In this document: positions 19,901-30,024 of the stretch, piece after piece
Layout: each line of letters begins with the position of its first letter
How positions within the stretch are numbered: the first letter of the stretch is position 1
NCBI RefSeq assembly: GCF_020640915.1
Contig: NZ_JADWDC010000025.1
Span: 1 to 59,760 of the forward strand
DNA: 59,760 nucleotides
Origin: Waterburya agarophytonicola KI4
Lineage (GTDB): Bacteria > Cyanobacteriota > Cyanobacteriia > Cyanobacteriales > Xenococcaceae
Direction: 5' to 3'
Notes under the pieces: model-generated
What the model was told of the DNA's origin: nothing
The model's input: only the letters and a program-made list of their open reading frames with translations
Database searches by the model: none
Program-made: the position numbers and the translations under genes

Positions 19901-20161
19901 CGGAATCTTAAGTCTATTTTTGAGACTCTCAATTTATCAAGAGTTCTGATTAAAAATAGATGTTCCGTCGATCCCAGCCTAGCTCGGATTTTTCAATCGG
20001 ATGACAAAATTGACATAAAATTTTTTAAATTGCCACTAATTAATATTATGAATGTTAATTTTTTTTTTGAGATCGGGCATAATACGGAGTTTATGGGTTA
20101 ATTTTGCCAATTACATGGTTGCGAGAAACTATACTTAAATAAATTTACGGCAATTGAAAAG
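19901..20161. other. AT-rich spacer, nothing recognised
   Basis: About 260 bases between two minus-strand genes. It probably contains the promoter of the HD-GYP gene. I see no small reading frame, RNA gene or clear terminator. Confidence 0.4.
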
Positions 20162-21040
20162 TTAAATATGTGACCGCAACCAGCGTTTTCGCCACCCAGA
20201 AGTAGATTGCAAATTGCTTTGTTGTTGCTCTTGTTGTCTTCGATTGACTATTTCTTCTGATGACGAACACAAATTGCGATCGCGATAGGGAATTGCAGCG
20301 CGAGTTGTTAAATGTTCCTGTTCTTTTTGAGGTAGGGGTGGTGATTTTTTATACTCAAAGCTAGCCAGAGTGCCAGGAGACTTTCGACCAACACCTGTTA
20401 TAGAACTAATATTCAATTCATTTGCAAGTAACGCAGTGCGTATTGCAGCAGAACAAGAATAAGTAGCTAATCTCCCTGTAGGATAAAGACATTTGGCTAG
20501 CAGACTAATAAATTCGACTGTCCATAATTGAGGACATTTCGGGGGAGAAAAAGGATCTAAAAAAATAGCGTCCGCTTGCCAACTCTTGTTGACTACCGAT
20601 TTAATTGTTTGTCTAGCATCACCTAATATTAGTTCTGCTGTTAAAAATTCTTCTCTAACTAAAGATTTATTTCCCAATTGAGATAGCAAATCTGGGATAG
20701 GCGATCGCCATTGCCCTAAAAGATTATGAGCGATCGCTTGACGAGGAACATCGACCGATATCTCTAAAGCAATTAACTCTACTTTACATTTTGGATTGAC
20801 CGACCAAATAGTCTCTAATGCTGCTGCGCTGTTATAACCCAAGCCGTAACAAACATCTAGTAAGCGGATAGTAGATTGTTTCCTTGCTAATTGTTTAATC
20901 CCACAGGGTTCAATATATCTAACCTCAGCTTCTTGTTTTGCCCCAAAAGAGGAATGAAATGCTTCTTGAAACTCTTCTGAATAAAAAGTATACGAACCAT
21001 CTTCTGTAGGTTGGGGAACAAATTGATTATGTTTATCCAT
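20162..21040 (-). CDS. mnmD: MnmD-type tRNA 5-methylaminomethyl-2-thiouridine methyltransferase
   Basis: A 292-residue SAM-dependent methyltransferase that matches the methylase half of bifunctional MnmC. It would complete the wobble uridine modification (nm5U to mnm5U, normally 2-thiolated) of certain tRNAs. Seen are the N-terminal substrate segment DGSYTFYSEEFQEAFHSSFGA, the SAM-binding strand LLDVCYGLGYNSAA, and the catalytic IFLDPFSPPKCPQLW motif, followed by GRLATYSCSAAIRTALL. The FAD-dependent oxidase half of MnmC is absent, as in plants and many bacteria with stand-alone MnmD. The C-terminal 50 residues are Gln/Ser/Arg-rich and probably disordered. It lies upstream of the HD-GYP gene, same strand, with no sign of functional coupling. 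Confidence 0.85.
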   Translation of the reverse strand: MDKHNQFVPQPTEDGSYTFYSEEFQEAFHSSFGAKQEAEVRYIEPCGIKQLARKQSTIRLLDVCYGLGYNSAAALETIWSVNPKCKVELIALEISVDVPRQAIAHNLLGQWRSPIPDLLSQLGNKSLVREEFLTAELILGDARQTIKSVVNKSWQADAIFLDPFSPPKCPQLWTVEFISLLAKCLYPTGRLATYSCSAAIRTALLANELNISSITGVGRKSPGTLASFEYKKSPPLPQKEQEHLTTRAAIPYRDRNLCSSSEEIVNRRQQEQQQSNLQSTSGWRKRWLRSHI

Positions 21041-21211
21041 AAAATAGCTATGGGTGAGGAAAAAAGGTGTGGGAGTTAAAAAATAAAATTACTTAATACT
21101 TATTACTTAAACAGTCCGAAAACTAATTTTTGCCACCGTAAATTTCGCCCACCCCCTTTATCTTTTTATCTTTTTTAAAATGCCCACCCTGCAATTGATC
21201 GCTAGGAACTT

Positions 21212-22273
21212 CTAAGCCAACGCAGCAATAGAAACCTTGGCTGCAATTTGTTCAGCGATCGCAATTAAGGCTTTTGCCGATGCAGAATCGGGATCGGCAA
21301 CTACAATAGGAATCCCATTATCTCCTCCTTCCCGTAAAGCGATTTCTAGAGGTACGCAGCCTAACATCGGAATTTGCAATTCTTCTGCTGTTCTCGTCCC
21401 CCCACCCGAACCGAATAAATCGTAGCTTTTATCGGGCATATCGGGGGGAATAAAATAACTCATGTTTTCTACAATTCCCAACACATTGACCCCAAGTTGC
21501 TGGAACATTTTTAAGCCACGACGAGCATCAATTAAAGATACAGTTTGCGGTGTGGTGACAATTACCGCCCCTGCCATGGGTACAGCTTGCGCCATGGTTA
21601 ATTGAGCATCCCCCGTACCTGGAGGCATATCTACCACTAAATAATCTAGTTCGCCCCATTCCACCTGATAAAGAAATTGACGAATAATGCCGTTTAGCAT
21701 TGGACCGCGCCAGATTACAGGCTGATCGGGGTCGATCAGAAATGCCATCGAAACTAATTTAACACCGTGATTAAAGGCAGGTTCTAAGATTTCCCCTTCA
21801 CTACCTTGTTTGACTGCAATTTTAGCATCGGACAAACCAAACATATTAGGAGCATTAGGTCCATAAATATCCGCATCTAACAATCCTACTTTAGAACCTT
21901 TCGCAGCTAAAGCCACAGCTACATTAGCTGCCACAGAACTTTTACCGACACCACCTTTACCACTGGAAATAGCAATAATATTTTTAATACCAGGGATAGA
22001 AGTGCGATCGGGAAGAGATTTTTGTTGAGGGGTTTCGGCGGTTACTTCTACATCCACACTTTCTACCCCAGGGAGCTTTTTGACCGCAGTTTGACAATCT
22101 TCGACAATAAATTCTCTAAGAGGACAAGAAGGGGTGGTCAAAACCAAAGTGAAGCTGACTTTTCCCTCATCCACTGCCACATTGCGAATCATGTTTAACT
22201 CAACCAGACTTTTTTGTAATTCTGGGTCTTGTACGGGACGTAAAATCTCTAAAACCGATTTGGTATCCAACAT
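21212..22273 (-). CDS. mrp: Mrp/ApbC-type P-loop ATPase, Fe-S cluster carrier
   Basis: A 353-residue protein with an N-terminal MIP18/DUF59 domain (about residues 1-85; LRPVQDPELQKSLVELNMI and TTPSCPLREF) and a Mrp/NBP35 ATPase domain. The ATPase domain has the deviant Walker A GKGGVGKSS, LLDADIYGPNAPN and DYLVVDMPPGTGDAQLT. These proteins bind and transfer Fe-S clusters. The C-terminal CxxC seen in many ApbC proteins is not present: after ENMSYF the sequence runs IPPDMPDKSYDLFGSGGG without cysteines. This fits my memory of other cyanobacterial Mrp proteins, but it means cluster binding here must use other ligands. It is divergent from cysE, with 250 bases between. Confidence 0.92.
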   Translation of the reverse strand: MLDTKSVLEILRPVQDPELQKSLVELNMIRNVAVDEGKVSFTLVLTTPSCPLREFIVEDCQTAVKKLPGVESVDVEVTAETPQQKSLPDRTSIPGIKNIIAISSGKGGVGKSSVAANVAVALAAKGSKVGLLDADIYGPNAPNMFGLSDAKIAVKQGSEGEILEPAFNHGVKLVSMAFLIDPDQPVIWRGPMLNGIIRQFLYQVEWGELDYLVVDMPPGTGDAQLTMAQAVPMAGAVIVTTPQTVSLIDARRGLKMFQQLGVNVLGIVENMSYFIPPDMPDKSYDLFGSGGGTRTAEELQIPMLGCVPLEIALREGGDNGIPIVVADPDSASAKALIAIAEQIAAKVSIAALA

Positions 22274-22523
22274 TAAATTAATTCTCCTTTTAGCCGTTAG
22301 CTCTTAGCTTCTATCAAAACCAAGTATTCTTACTTACTCTTAAATTATCAGCCTAAATGGTTCTGCCAAACAACAGTTGGTTTAAAAACGACAATCAAAC
22401 TTAATTCCTATTTCCCTAAATTGTTGGGTTTTTACTCCAAATTATAGAGTTCAGAAATGACTCTAAAACGATAAAATAGACTCGTTAGTAGCAAACAATC
22501 ATTAAACTAAGGACTATCTAGAA
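22274..22523. promoter_or_regulatory. Divergent spacer between mrp and cysE
   Basis: 250 bases separating divergent mrp and cysE must hold both promoters. I see no clear operator or riboswitch. Confidence 0.4.
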
Positions 22524-23288
22524 ATGCTTTCTTCCCTAGTAGCTGACTTTCGCATCATCTTTGAACGCGACCCTGCTGCCCGTAATTGGCTAGAGGTTTT
22601 AGTTTGCTATCCAGGTTTACAGGCTCTTTTCTTGCATCGTTTTGCCCATTGGCTATACAAAGTGGGCATTCCTTTTGTACCTCGTTTTATTTCCCATCTA
22701 GCTCGCTTTTTGACTGGTATTGAGATTCACCCAGGAGCGCAGATTGGTAAAGGAGTATTTATCGACCACGGTATGGGAGTCGTAATTGGTGAAACTGCAA
22801 TTGTCGGAGACTATTCTTTAATTTATCAAGGAGTTACTTTAGGGGGAACGGGGAAAGAATTGGGTAAACGTCACCCAACTTTAGGCGAAAATGTAGTCAT
22901 CGGTGGCGGTGCCAAAGTTTTAGGTAATATTCAAATTGGTAATAATGTTCGTATTGGTGCGGGTTCGGTAGTACTCAAAGATGTTCCTTCTAACTGCACT
23001 GTAGTTGGTATTCCTGGAAGAATTGTTTACCGTTCGGGAGTTAAGGTAGACCCCTTAGAACATGGAAATTTACCCGATTCGGAAGCCGCAGTTATCCGAA
23101 CTTTAGTCGATCGCATTGAATCTTTAGAACAAGAAGTAAAACAACTCAGACATTCTCAATTTAAAAATAAGTCTTTAGTTGCAGCAGTGCTATCCGACAA
23201 GGAAGTTGAAGATTGTTTGGAGAAAAAAAACAGTTGTCTACTACGAGACAAAGAAATAAGAGAGTTTCTGGGTGAAAGCAATTTTTAG
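22524..23288 (+). CDS. cysE: CysE, serine O-acetyltransferase
   Basis: A 254-residue enzyme that transfers acetyl from acetyl-CoA to L-serine, the first committed step of cysteine synthesis, in the cytoplasm. The N-terminal helical segment contains [19 protein letters not shown]. The left-handed parallel beta-helix is made of hexapeptide repeats: [63 protein letters not shown] and [14 protein letters not shown]. The active-site His of IDHGMG and the conserved GKRHP loop are present. The C-terminal tail after residue 200 contains a predicted coiled coil ([16 protein letters not shown]) and is longer than the E. coli tail that binds cysteine synthase; whether it does so here is unknown. It is followed by the pentapeptide gene in the same direction. 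Confidence 0.93.
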   Translation: MLSSLVADFRIIFERDPAARNWLEVLVCYPGLQALFLHRFAHWLYKVGIPFVPRFISHLARFLTGIEIHPGAQIGKGVFIDHGMGVVIGETAIVGDYSLIYQGVTLGGTGKELGKRHPTLGENVVIGGGAKVLGNIQIGNNVRIGAGSVVLKDVPSNCTVVGIPGRIVYRSGVKVDPLEHGNLPDSEAAVIRTLVDRIESLEQEVKQLRHSQFKNKSLVAAVLSDKEVEDCLEKKNSCLLRDKEIREFLGESNF

Positions 23289-23355
23289 TAGTTTCACAGA
23301 AAATCTAATAATATTTTCTCTATTCACATTATCGACAAATTTTAAAATTAGAACT

Positions 23356-23865
23356 ATGAAACTAAATTTTAAGCATTTACCATCATCTACATTAATTAAC
23401 TTTTCTCTTATTGCGATCGCCTTACTAGCGACTATTTCTTTATGGGTCAAGCCCGCTTGGAGTGCTGACTATAACAAGCAAGTATGGACTGATGCAGATT
23501 TTTCCCACCAAGATTTAACCGATGCTAGTTTTGACCATACCAATCTTCGCGGTAGCGATCTTAGTTTTTCTAAAGCTGTGGGAGTCCGTTTTTTTGGTGC
23601 GAATATGTCGAGAACCAATCTTGAAGGAGCAGATCTGCGCTATGCCAGTTTAGAATCTACTCGTCTAACTCGTGCCAATTTGACCGATGCGGTATTGGAA
23701 GGGGCATATTTAACTAATGCGATGTTGCAGGAATCTACCATTACTGGAGCAGATTTTACCGATGTCTTGATCGATCCGACTACAGAAAAAGCTCTATGTG
23801 AAAGAGCCAGCGGGACTAACCCCACTACAGGTAGAAATACTAAAGATACTTTGTACTGTCCTTAG
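23356..23865 (+). CDS. Exported pentapeptide-repeat protein
   Basis: About 169 residues, beginning at the ATG at 23356; the frame is open upstream but that part is low-complexity. A signal peptide (hydrophobic core LINFSLIAIALLATISL, cleavage after AWSA) sends it to the thylakoid lumen or periplasm. The rest is a pentapeptide-repeat helix of the A(D/N)LXX type (DADFSHQDLTDASF, GANMSRTNLEGADLRYASLE, ADFTDVL), about 16 units, closed by a short Cys-containing tail with two cysteines (ALCERASG and TLYCP) that may form a disulfide. Lumenal pentapeptide proteins of unknown role are common in cyanobacteria and plastids. It lies 67 bases after cysE. Confidence 0.83.
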   Translation: MKLNFKHLPSSTLINFSLIAIALLATISLWVKPAWSADYNKQVWTDADFSHQDLTDASFDHTNLRGSDLSFSKAVGVRFFGANMSRTNLEGADLRYASLESTRLTRANLTDAVLEGAYLTNAMLQESTITGADFTDVLIDPTTEKALCERASGTNPTTGRNTKDTLYCP

Positions 23866-24007
23866 ATAGTGCGATCGATGTATTCGTTTTTTAGATCGAA
23901 ACATAAAAAAATACTTAAAAAAATTAACTTAAAAAATTAAGTTTTAAATCCTCATATTGTAATAAAATTTACCTTTTTTCAGAGGTTTAGCAGATACAAT
24001 TCAATGT

Positions 24008-24235
24008 ATGAAAAACACCAATATAGAATCAACTATCTTACGTGCAGTTTGGTCTTCTGTGGAGGCAATTAATAAAAATACCCTACTGCAATTAAACGAT
24101 ACCGACTTAACTTATCGAGTCATCAGACAAGTAGAGAAAGCTTCAATTTTGAGTTCTGAGGATCATCAATCTTTAATAGACTATATTAAATCGAGAGCTT
24201 GGTTAATTAGAGATATTGCTGATTCTCAAATTTAA
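24008..24235 (+). CDS. Small hypothetical protein
   Basis: A 75-residue soluble, mostly helical protein (starts MKNTNIESTILRAVWSSVEA, then LTYRVIRQVEKASILSSED). I do not recognise the family with certainty. Its composition (balanced charge, regular hydrophobic spacing), its ATG start and the absence of a better frame on the other strand favour a real gene. It lies between the pentapeptide gene and the helicase gene on the same strand, 111 bases before the helicase. Confidence 0.65.
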   Translation: MKNTNIESTILRAVWSSVEAINKNTLLQLNDTDLTYRVIRQVEKASILSSEDHQSLIDYIKSRAWLIRDIADSQI

Positions 24236-24346
24236 TTGCCAGTAAGGGATGGTAGCAAAAAAATTCATAAATCAGGCAAAGATGTCACAATATACATAAT
24301 AAAAAATAGATCTTTGTGACAAGAAGTCCAATTTATAGAACAGCTT

Positions 24347-27268
24347 GTGAATTCAATCGCTTCCACTTCAGAGTTTAATCTACAAGAATTATTTCCGTTT
24401 GAACTAGACGAATTTCAAAAACAGGCGATCGCAGCCTTGTCAGCAGGAAAATCTGTTGTAATTTGCGCTCCTACTGGTTCGGGCAAGACTTTAATTGGTG
24501 AGTATGCTATCTATCGAGCTTTAAATCATGGCAAGCGAGTTTTTTACACCACACCCCTCAAAGCTCTTTCTAACCAAAAATTTAGAGATTTTCAGGAACA
24601 ATTTGGCGAGGGAAATGCTAAAAGAATTGGCTTATTGACGGGGGACACGATTATCAATCCCAATGCGGATGTGGTAATTATGACCACAGAGATTTTTCGG
24701 AATATGCTTTATGAGACTCCCATCGGACAGTTAGGAACTTCCCTAGAAGATGTTGAAGCGGTAGTATTGGATGAGTGTCACTATATCAGTAATCGCTATC
24801 GCGGTACTGTATGGGAAGAGTCAATTATTTATTGTCCGCCCCAAATACAATTAGTGGCTCTTTCGGCAACTATCGGCAATCCTCAAGAATTAACTGATTG
24901 GATCGCTAAAGTTCGTAATTCTAATTCAGATAGAGATCGCACGTATGAATGCGAATTAATCAATTCTGATTTTCGCCCCGTACCTCTACGCTATTATTTT
25001 TGCGATCGCAAAGGAATCCATCGTCTTTTAAATCAAGATGAAACCCAAATTAGCCCCAAGCTAAAGGCATCTTCTCCCCGCAAAGGTCAAAAAGCCAAAC
25101 GACTGAAGGTCAAAGACTGTCCCAAAATCTATCAGGTGGTGCAGCAGCTACAGGCAAAAGATATGCTACCTGCGATCTATATTATCTTTAGCCGTCGGGG
25201 TTGTGATAAGGCAGTTGATACTATAGACGCCTTGGATTTAGTTACCCAAGAAGAAGGTTTGAAAATTGAGAGTATATTGCTTTATTTCTTCTTGAGTAAC
25301 AATATGGAATTGCAAAATGCACTATTAGAGCATTTTTCTGATTCTAATGCAAAGCTAGCCGATCTCTTGCGAAATTATCTAGCAAATAATGATCATGGGG
25401 AAACTCATTTAGCCAACTATCTAACTACTAACCCCAATCAAAAATATTTACTGTGGCAGTTTTTATGCGATCGCTCTCAAATAGGGAGAATCGATCAGAT
25501 CGAACCCTTGATGCGAGGTATTGCTTCTCACCATGCAGGATTATTACCAGCTTGGAAAGAATTAGTCGAAAGACTGTTTGAATTAGGACTGGTTAAAGTT
25601 GTCTTTGCTACGGCTACTCTGGCAGCAGGGATCAATATGCCCGCTCGTACTACGATAATGTCAGCATTATCTAAGCGTACCGATGGGGGACATAGTATGT
25701 TGAGTCCTTCAGAATTTTTACAAATATCGGGTAGGGCTGGTAGAAGAGGAAAAGATAAAGTCGGTCATGTGGTAACTATTCAAACGCCCTTTGAAGGAGC
25801 AAAAGAAGCAGCTTTCTTGGCAACTTCCTCTGCCGAACCCTTGAGAAGTTGGTTTACCCCTTCCTATGGCATGGTGCTAAATTTACTGCAAAAATATAGC
25901 CTGTCCGAGGTCAAAGAGTTACTCGAACGCAGCTTTGCCGAATATCTCTCCCAGAAAAGACTCGCTCCCGAACAAACAGCGATCGCCGAAATAACTACAG
26001 ATTTAGCTAAACTAGATGTGGCATTGGCTGCGGTTTCTCCTGGGCAACTAGCTAGCTATCAAAAGCTCAAGGAAAGAGCAAAGGAAGAACAAAGGCTGCT
26101 AGAAATTCTGCAACAGCAAGCAGAAGTTACCCGTAAGAACCAGATTAAGCCTTTAATTTCTCAAATTGAGCCAGGAAGAATTGTGGGGCTAAAAGGCAAA
26201 CACATTCGGGTAAATTCTCCCCTAGCAGCGGTATTAGTAGAGAAGATTCCAGGTTCGGGTAAAGCTTCCGATTTATTGTGTTTAGGGGCGGATAATTATT
26301 GGTATATTGCAGCCAATGCCGATATTAGCGAAATTAATCAAGGAACTTTCAGCCAGTTAGAAATAGCCGATCTGGAAATTCCCGCTTTAGATAATTTAAA
26401 ACTGGGAAAGTGGCGTAAAGGTGACGAAGCAACGGCGATCGCAATCAAACAAATTGCCAATTATTTAATTCCACCTGTTCCTCCTCAGGAAATAACCGAA
26501 CAACAGCAAAGACTAGATGAGGTTAACAAACAAATTGACGAGCATCCCGTACAACAGGTAAACAATCCCAATCGTTTGCTGAAAAAACACAACAAGCGTC
26601 TGCAACTACGGGAGAAACTCCATAAAACTCAAATAAAATATCAAAAGCAAAAATCCAACCAATCTTATTATTGGTCAGAGTTTCTGAATCTAATCAGTGT
26701 TCTGCAAGAATTTGACGCTTTAGACGAATATAACCCCACCTTTTTGGGACAAGCAGCAGCCACAATTAGAGGTGATAACGAGTTATGGCTAGCTTTAATC
26801 TTTGTATCAGGAGAACTAGAATATTTAGAACCCCATCACCTAGCAGCTACCGTCTGCGCTTTGATTACCGAAACTCCTCGCGCTGATGTTTGGTGTGATT
26901 TTCCTCCTCCAAAAGAAGTCTTAGAAGTATTGGGAGTCAAAAAACGCGGTGCTGAGGCTGAAGATAGCAACAATTCTTTTTCGATCCGTGAAATTAGAAC
27001 TCGTTTATTTCAAGTACAACGTCGTCATGGAGTTGGCTTACCTGTATGGCGGGAATACGAACTAGTTGGTTTGTGCGAACAGTGGGCGTTAGGCATGGAT
27101 TGGAACGAACTTTGTGAAAGTGTTAGTTTGGCAGAAGGGGATATTGTCAGAATGCTGCGTCGTACTGTGGATGTTTTGTCACAAATTCCTCAAATTCCCA
27201 ATATTTCCTCAACCTTATCTAATAATGCTAGGGATGCGGGGGCAATGATGAAGCGTTTTCCAATTTAG
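24347..27268 (+). CDS. Ski2-like DEAD/DEAH-box RNA helicase
   Basis: A 973-residue superfamily 2 helicase starting at a GTG. All core motifs are visible in order: Walker A APTGSGKTLIGE (about residue 40), TTPLKALSNQKF (Ia), Walker B VLDECHYISNRYRG, LSATIGNPQ (III), HHAGLLPAWKELVE, ATATLAAGINMPARTTI (V) and QISGRAGRRGKDKVG (VI). The C-terminal third matches the DSHCT domain of Ski2/Mtr4-type helicases (CDFPPPKEVLEVLGV, RRHGVGLPVWREYELVGL, LRRTVDVLSQI). Such proteins unwind RNA in decay or processing; plant chloroplast ISE2 is a distant relative. A basic segment RKGQKAKRLKVKDC occurs before the second RecA domain. It converges on the CHAT gene. Confidence 0.92.
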   Translation: MNSIASTSEFNLQELFPFELDEFQKQAIAALSAGKSVVICAPTGSGKTLIGEYAIYRALNHGKRVFYTTPLKALSNQKFRDFQEQFGEGNAKRIGLLTGDTIINPNADVVIMTTEIFRNMLYETPIGQLGTSLEDVEAVVLDECHYISNRYRGTVWEESIIYCPPQIQLVALSATIGNPQELTDWIAKVRNSNSDRDRTYECELINSDFRPVPLRYYFCDRKGIHRLLNQDETQISPKLKASSPRKGQKAKRLKVKDCPKIYQVVQQLQAKDMLPAIYIIFSRRGCDKAVDTIDALDLVTQEEGLKIESILLYFFLSNNMELQNALLEHFSDSNAKLADLLRNYLANNDHGETHLANYLTTNPNQKYLLWQFLCDRSQIGRIDQIEPLMRGIASHHAGLLPAWKELVERLFELGLVKVVFATATLAAGINMPARTTIMSALSKRTDGGHSMLSPSEFLQISGRAGRRGKDKVGHVVTIQTPFEGAKEAAFLATSSAEPLRSWFTPSYGMVLNLLQKYSLSEVKELLERSFAEYLSQKRLAPEQTAIAEITTDLAKLDVALAAVSPGQLASYQKLKERAKEEQRLLEILQQQAEVTRKNQIKPLISQIEPGRIVGLKGKHIRVNSPLAAVLVEKIPGSGKASDLLCLGADNYWYIAANADISEINQGTFSQLEIADLEIPALDNLKLGKWRKGDEATAIAIKQIANYLIPPVPPQEITEQQQRLDEVNKQIDEHPVQQVNNPNRLLKKHNKRLQLREKLHKTQIKYQKQKSNQSYYWSEFLNLISVLQEFDALDEYNPTFLGQAAATIRGDNELWLALIFVSGELEYLEPHHLAATVCALITETPRADVWCDFPPPKEVLEVLGVKKRGAEAEDSNNSFSIREIRTRLFQVQRRHGVGLPVWREYELVGLCEQWALGMDWNELCESVSLAEGDIVRMLRRTVDVLSQIPQIPNISSTLSNNARDAGAMMKRFPI

Positions 27269-27346
27269 TTTTCCAATTTAGTTAAAAGACTAATAAATTG
27301 TGCAAAAGCGAGGAACGATCGACCAGAAAAACTTTCAGGCAAACAA

Positions 27347-29953
27347 TTAAAGCCAATTGCCAATCATAATAAAAGGAGACCAGTAATAAGGATGTTTAAA
27401 TTGAGGCGACTCAATCAAGCTTAGTTGAGCCTGACGTAAAGCTTTAGCTTTATTGCCTTTTACTTGAGGATGAGAAATATTTTGATAAAAATTATTCATG
27501 GTTGAAGCGGTAGATTGATCGTAGACAGCCCAAAGTGTTGCTAAGGTGGTTTTTGCTCCTGCTTTGACTGCGATTCCCGCTAACCCTAAAGCTGCTCGTT
27601 TGTCTCCTCTGGCAGTTTCGCAAGCACTTAGAATCAATAGCTCGATCGCTCTTTGTCTATCGGAATTACGACTGCTCAAAATTTGGTCTAAATCGCTAAT
27701 TTTAATATCACTATCCCACGCCAGAAGAAAGGTATCATCTAAGTTGGAGCTAAATTGACCGTGAGTAGCAATATGAACGATGGAATAGTCTGAAGACTCA
27801 ATATTTGTTTGCAAACTCTGTTGGGTAAATTTTTCGTCGCGCAAGACAAAGGTATCAGTCTGATTTTGAATATTGAGTAGTTCTTGATTGACATATTCTA
27901 AAGAAGAAAAACCCCTTCTTTGTTGAGTGATTCCTGCTGCGAGAGTTTTAAGCTGCACTTTTTCTAGGGGTAAAGGCGCGAGGAGTTGCAACCCAGGAGT
28001 AAGAGCAACATTGTATTGCTGAATGAGATATTTTTCCCCATCGTGAAGAGTGGCTAAAGGAATGTTGCGAAAACTGCCATCGGGAACAAATACCAAAGTT
28101 TCAACCTGTTGTTGTTCTAGCTCTTGCAATACAGGAGCAATCAACCAACTATATAGTTTTTGCGCTGGTTGATAGAATTTACGACGACTGCGGATTTGCA
28201 GAGTTTGGCGCAATTCTTCAATAATAGGCTCTAATGCCGATTGAGCAATGGGTTGAGTGTAATGTTTCAGAGATTTATCAGGAAAGCTAACAATTACTTC
28301 CAAGCGATCGCGCAAGATAATCGGATAAATTACCGCAGCCTGACGATCTATTTGATCAATAGCGGTGGGGGTAGCATCCAAACAAGCTTCTCGGAAAAAG
28401 TTGTTGAGTTCTGCTAGTTGCAAAGATTCGATCGTATTTCTCGCTTGTAATAAATTGGCTTGACTTACTGGCTGACGATCAACAGGAGAAAGTAATAAGC
28501 TAACTAATTCGCGATATACAGGTTCGACTTGTTCGCGAAACGAGAATTGTAGATTGGCATTAGTCACAACCAGATCGCTGCGCAGAGATTCTAGAGCATT
28601 CACCGCACCTGTATAAGATGCTACGGCACCTTGATGATTTCCCTTGTTTTGTAGTAATCTACCTAGTTGCCATTGCCATTGATAAGTAAGTTCTGAATTA
28701 TTAATCGTCTGAGCTAGCTGTAATGCTTTGCGGGTATATCTGCACCCCAAATTTATTTGGCGATCGCTTTCGTATAGATGCCCCAATATTCCTAAAGCAT
28801 AAGATTTTGATTGAGGATCTTCTAGCCGATCTGCTCGCTCGATCGTAGCCAATAATAAATCTTGAGTGTGAGTCAAAAGATTGCGATTGCCAGTATTAGC
28901 AGATAACTCAATTGAATGTTTGGCTAAATTTACCCTGGCATAAACCAGTCTACGGCTAGAAATATCCTCAAAATTAGCTAAATAAGTTTGAATTTTTGGT
29001 AACAAGCCCTGGGCAGCTTGCCATTGTTCGGTAGCGATTAATAAGCCTAACTGATTTAATCTGGCTTCAGTTTTAAGTAAAGGTCTAGCGGTAGTAGCAG
29101 TAGCTTGTTGATAGTAATCGATCGCTTGGGTTTCATTCCCTAAAGCTAAAGCATTATTCCCCAAACTAAATAAAGTAGTACTGCTTTCCTCATCTAAGTT
29201 TAATTCCTTAGAAAGACCGAGACTTTCCTCGAATAATTCTTCGGCAGCCTCTAAATCTCCCGCAATTTGTAGGGCAATTCCCAAACTGCGCAGCCCCGTA
29301 ATTTTTAAAGTTAGATCTGATTCACGATCTAGGGCGATCGCAATATTCTCCAAAGCTTTTTGGGCGCGACGATATAAACCCAAACTTTGCCAGGCTTGAG
29401 TTTGATTGATTTGTACCCCCAATTTACCTATCTTGTCTCCCCCTTGTTGATAAGCTAGATCTGCCTCCTGCCAACTAGTCAAAGCGGATTTAGCCTTTCC
29501 TTTTTCTAAGGCTAATTTTCCCTGAGTGTTAAGGGCTTGGGCTTTAATTTGCCAATCTAAATCTTGGAGAGGATCGGGAATTAATTCTAAACTGTGAGTT
29601 AAGTACTCCTCTGCTGTGGTGTTATTTCCCAGCTGATGCTCTACTAAAGCCAAATAATTGAGAATTTGAGCTTGAGATTGAATATTTTGGGCTAATTGTT
29701 CTATTTTATAGGCATTTTGCCAGATTTTTTTGGCTTCGGTATACCTTCCCTCCTGATAAGCCAATCTACCCCGATCGCTTATACTTAATTTATTTTGAGA
29801 TGAGTTAGTTGCGATCGCTTTAGTTTCGTTGCCAGCCAAAGCCACTTCTAAACCAAGAAATAAATAAGCAATTATCAGCAAAAAGCCAAAAATTGAATTA
29901 AATAAAATAAAATTAGTTTTAAAACTAGAAATACGGCGCATAATTTTGCTCAA
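27347..29953 (-). CDS. CHAT-domain protein with TPR repeats and signal peptide
   Basis: An 868-residue protein. The N-terminus has a signal peptide or signal anchor (FNSIFGFLLIIAYLFLGLEVALAG), so the bulk is probably periplasmic. TPR-like repeats fill residues 55-460. The C-terminal CHAT (caspase HetF-associated) domain spans about residues 540-868, with catalytic His in VHIATHGQF (H731) and Cys in LILSACETARG (C778). CHAT domains are caspase-like cysteine proteases; some are activated to cleave partner proteins in immunity or toxin processing. The gene starts 71 bases downstream of a two-partner-secretion exoprotein gene on the same strand, so the pair probably forms an operon. The exoprotein is a possible substrate or partner, which is an inference. 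Confidence 0.88.
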   Translation of the reverse strand: MSKIMRRISSFKTNFILFNSIFGFLLIIAYLFLGLEVALAGNETKAIATNSSQNKLSISDRGRLAYQEGRYTEAKKIWQNAYKIEQLAQNIQSQAQILNYLALVEHQLGNNTTAEEYLTHSLELIPDPLQDLDWQIKAQALNTQGKLALEKGKAKSALTSWQEADLAYQQGGDKIGKLGVQINQTQAWQSLGLYRRAQKALENIAIALDRESDLTLKITGLRSLGIALQIAGDLEAAEELFEESLGLSKELNLDEESSTTLFSLGNNALALGNETQAIDYYQQATATTARPLLKTEARLNQLGLLIATEQWQAAQGLLPKIQTYLANFEDISSRRLVYARVNLAKHSIELSANTGNRNLLTHTQDLLLATIERADRLEDPQSKSYALGILGHLYESDRQINLGCRYTRKALQLAQTINNSELTYQWQWQLGRLLQNKGNHQGAVASYTGAVNALESLRSDLVVTNANLQFSFREQVEPVYRELVSLLLSPVDRQPVSQANLLQARNTIESLQLAELNNFFREACLDATPTAIDQIDRQAAVIYPIILRDRLEVIVSFPDKSLKHYTQPIAQSALEPIIEELRQTLQIRSRRKFYQPAQKLYSWLIAPVLQELEQQQVETLVFVPDGSFRNIPLATLHDGEKYLIQQYNVALTPGLQLLAPLPLEKVQLKTLAAGITQQRRGFSSLEYVNQELLNIQNQTDTFVLRDEKFTQQSLQTNIESSDYSIVHIATHGQFSSNLDDTFLLAWDSDIKISDLDQILSSRNSDRQRAIELLILSACETARGDKRAALGLAGIAVKAGAKTTLATLWAVYDQSTASTMNNFYQNISHPQVKGNKAKALRQAQLSLIESPQFKHPYYWSPFIMIGNWL

Positions 29954-30024
29954 AGCTATTTAATAGTAAATAATAGGTTGAAAGTCACTCAATCTTGTTT
30001 GATTGAATTAGTCCGAAAATAGTA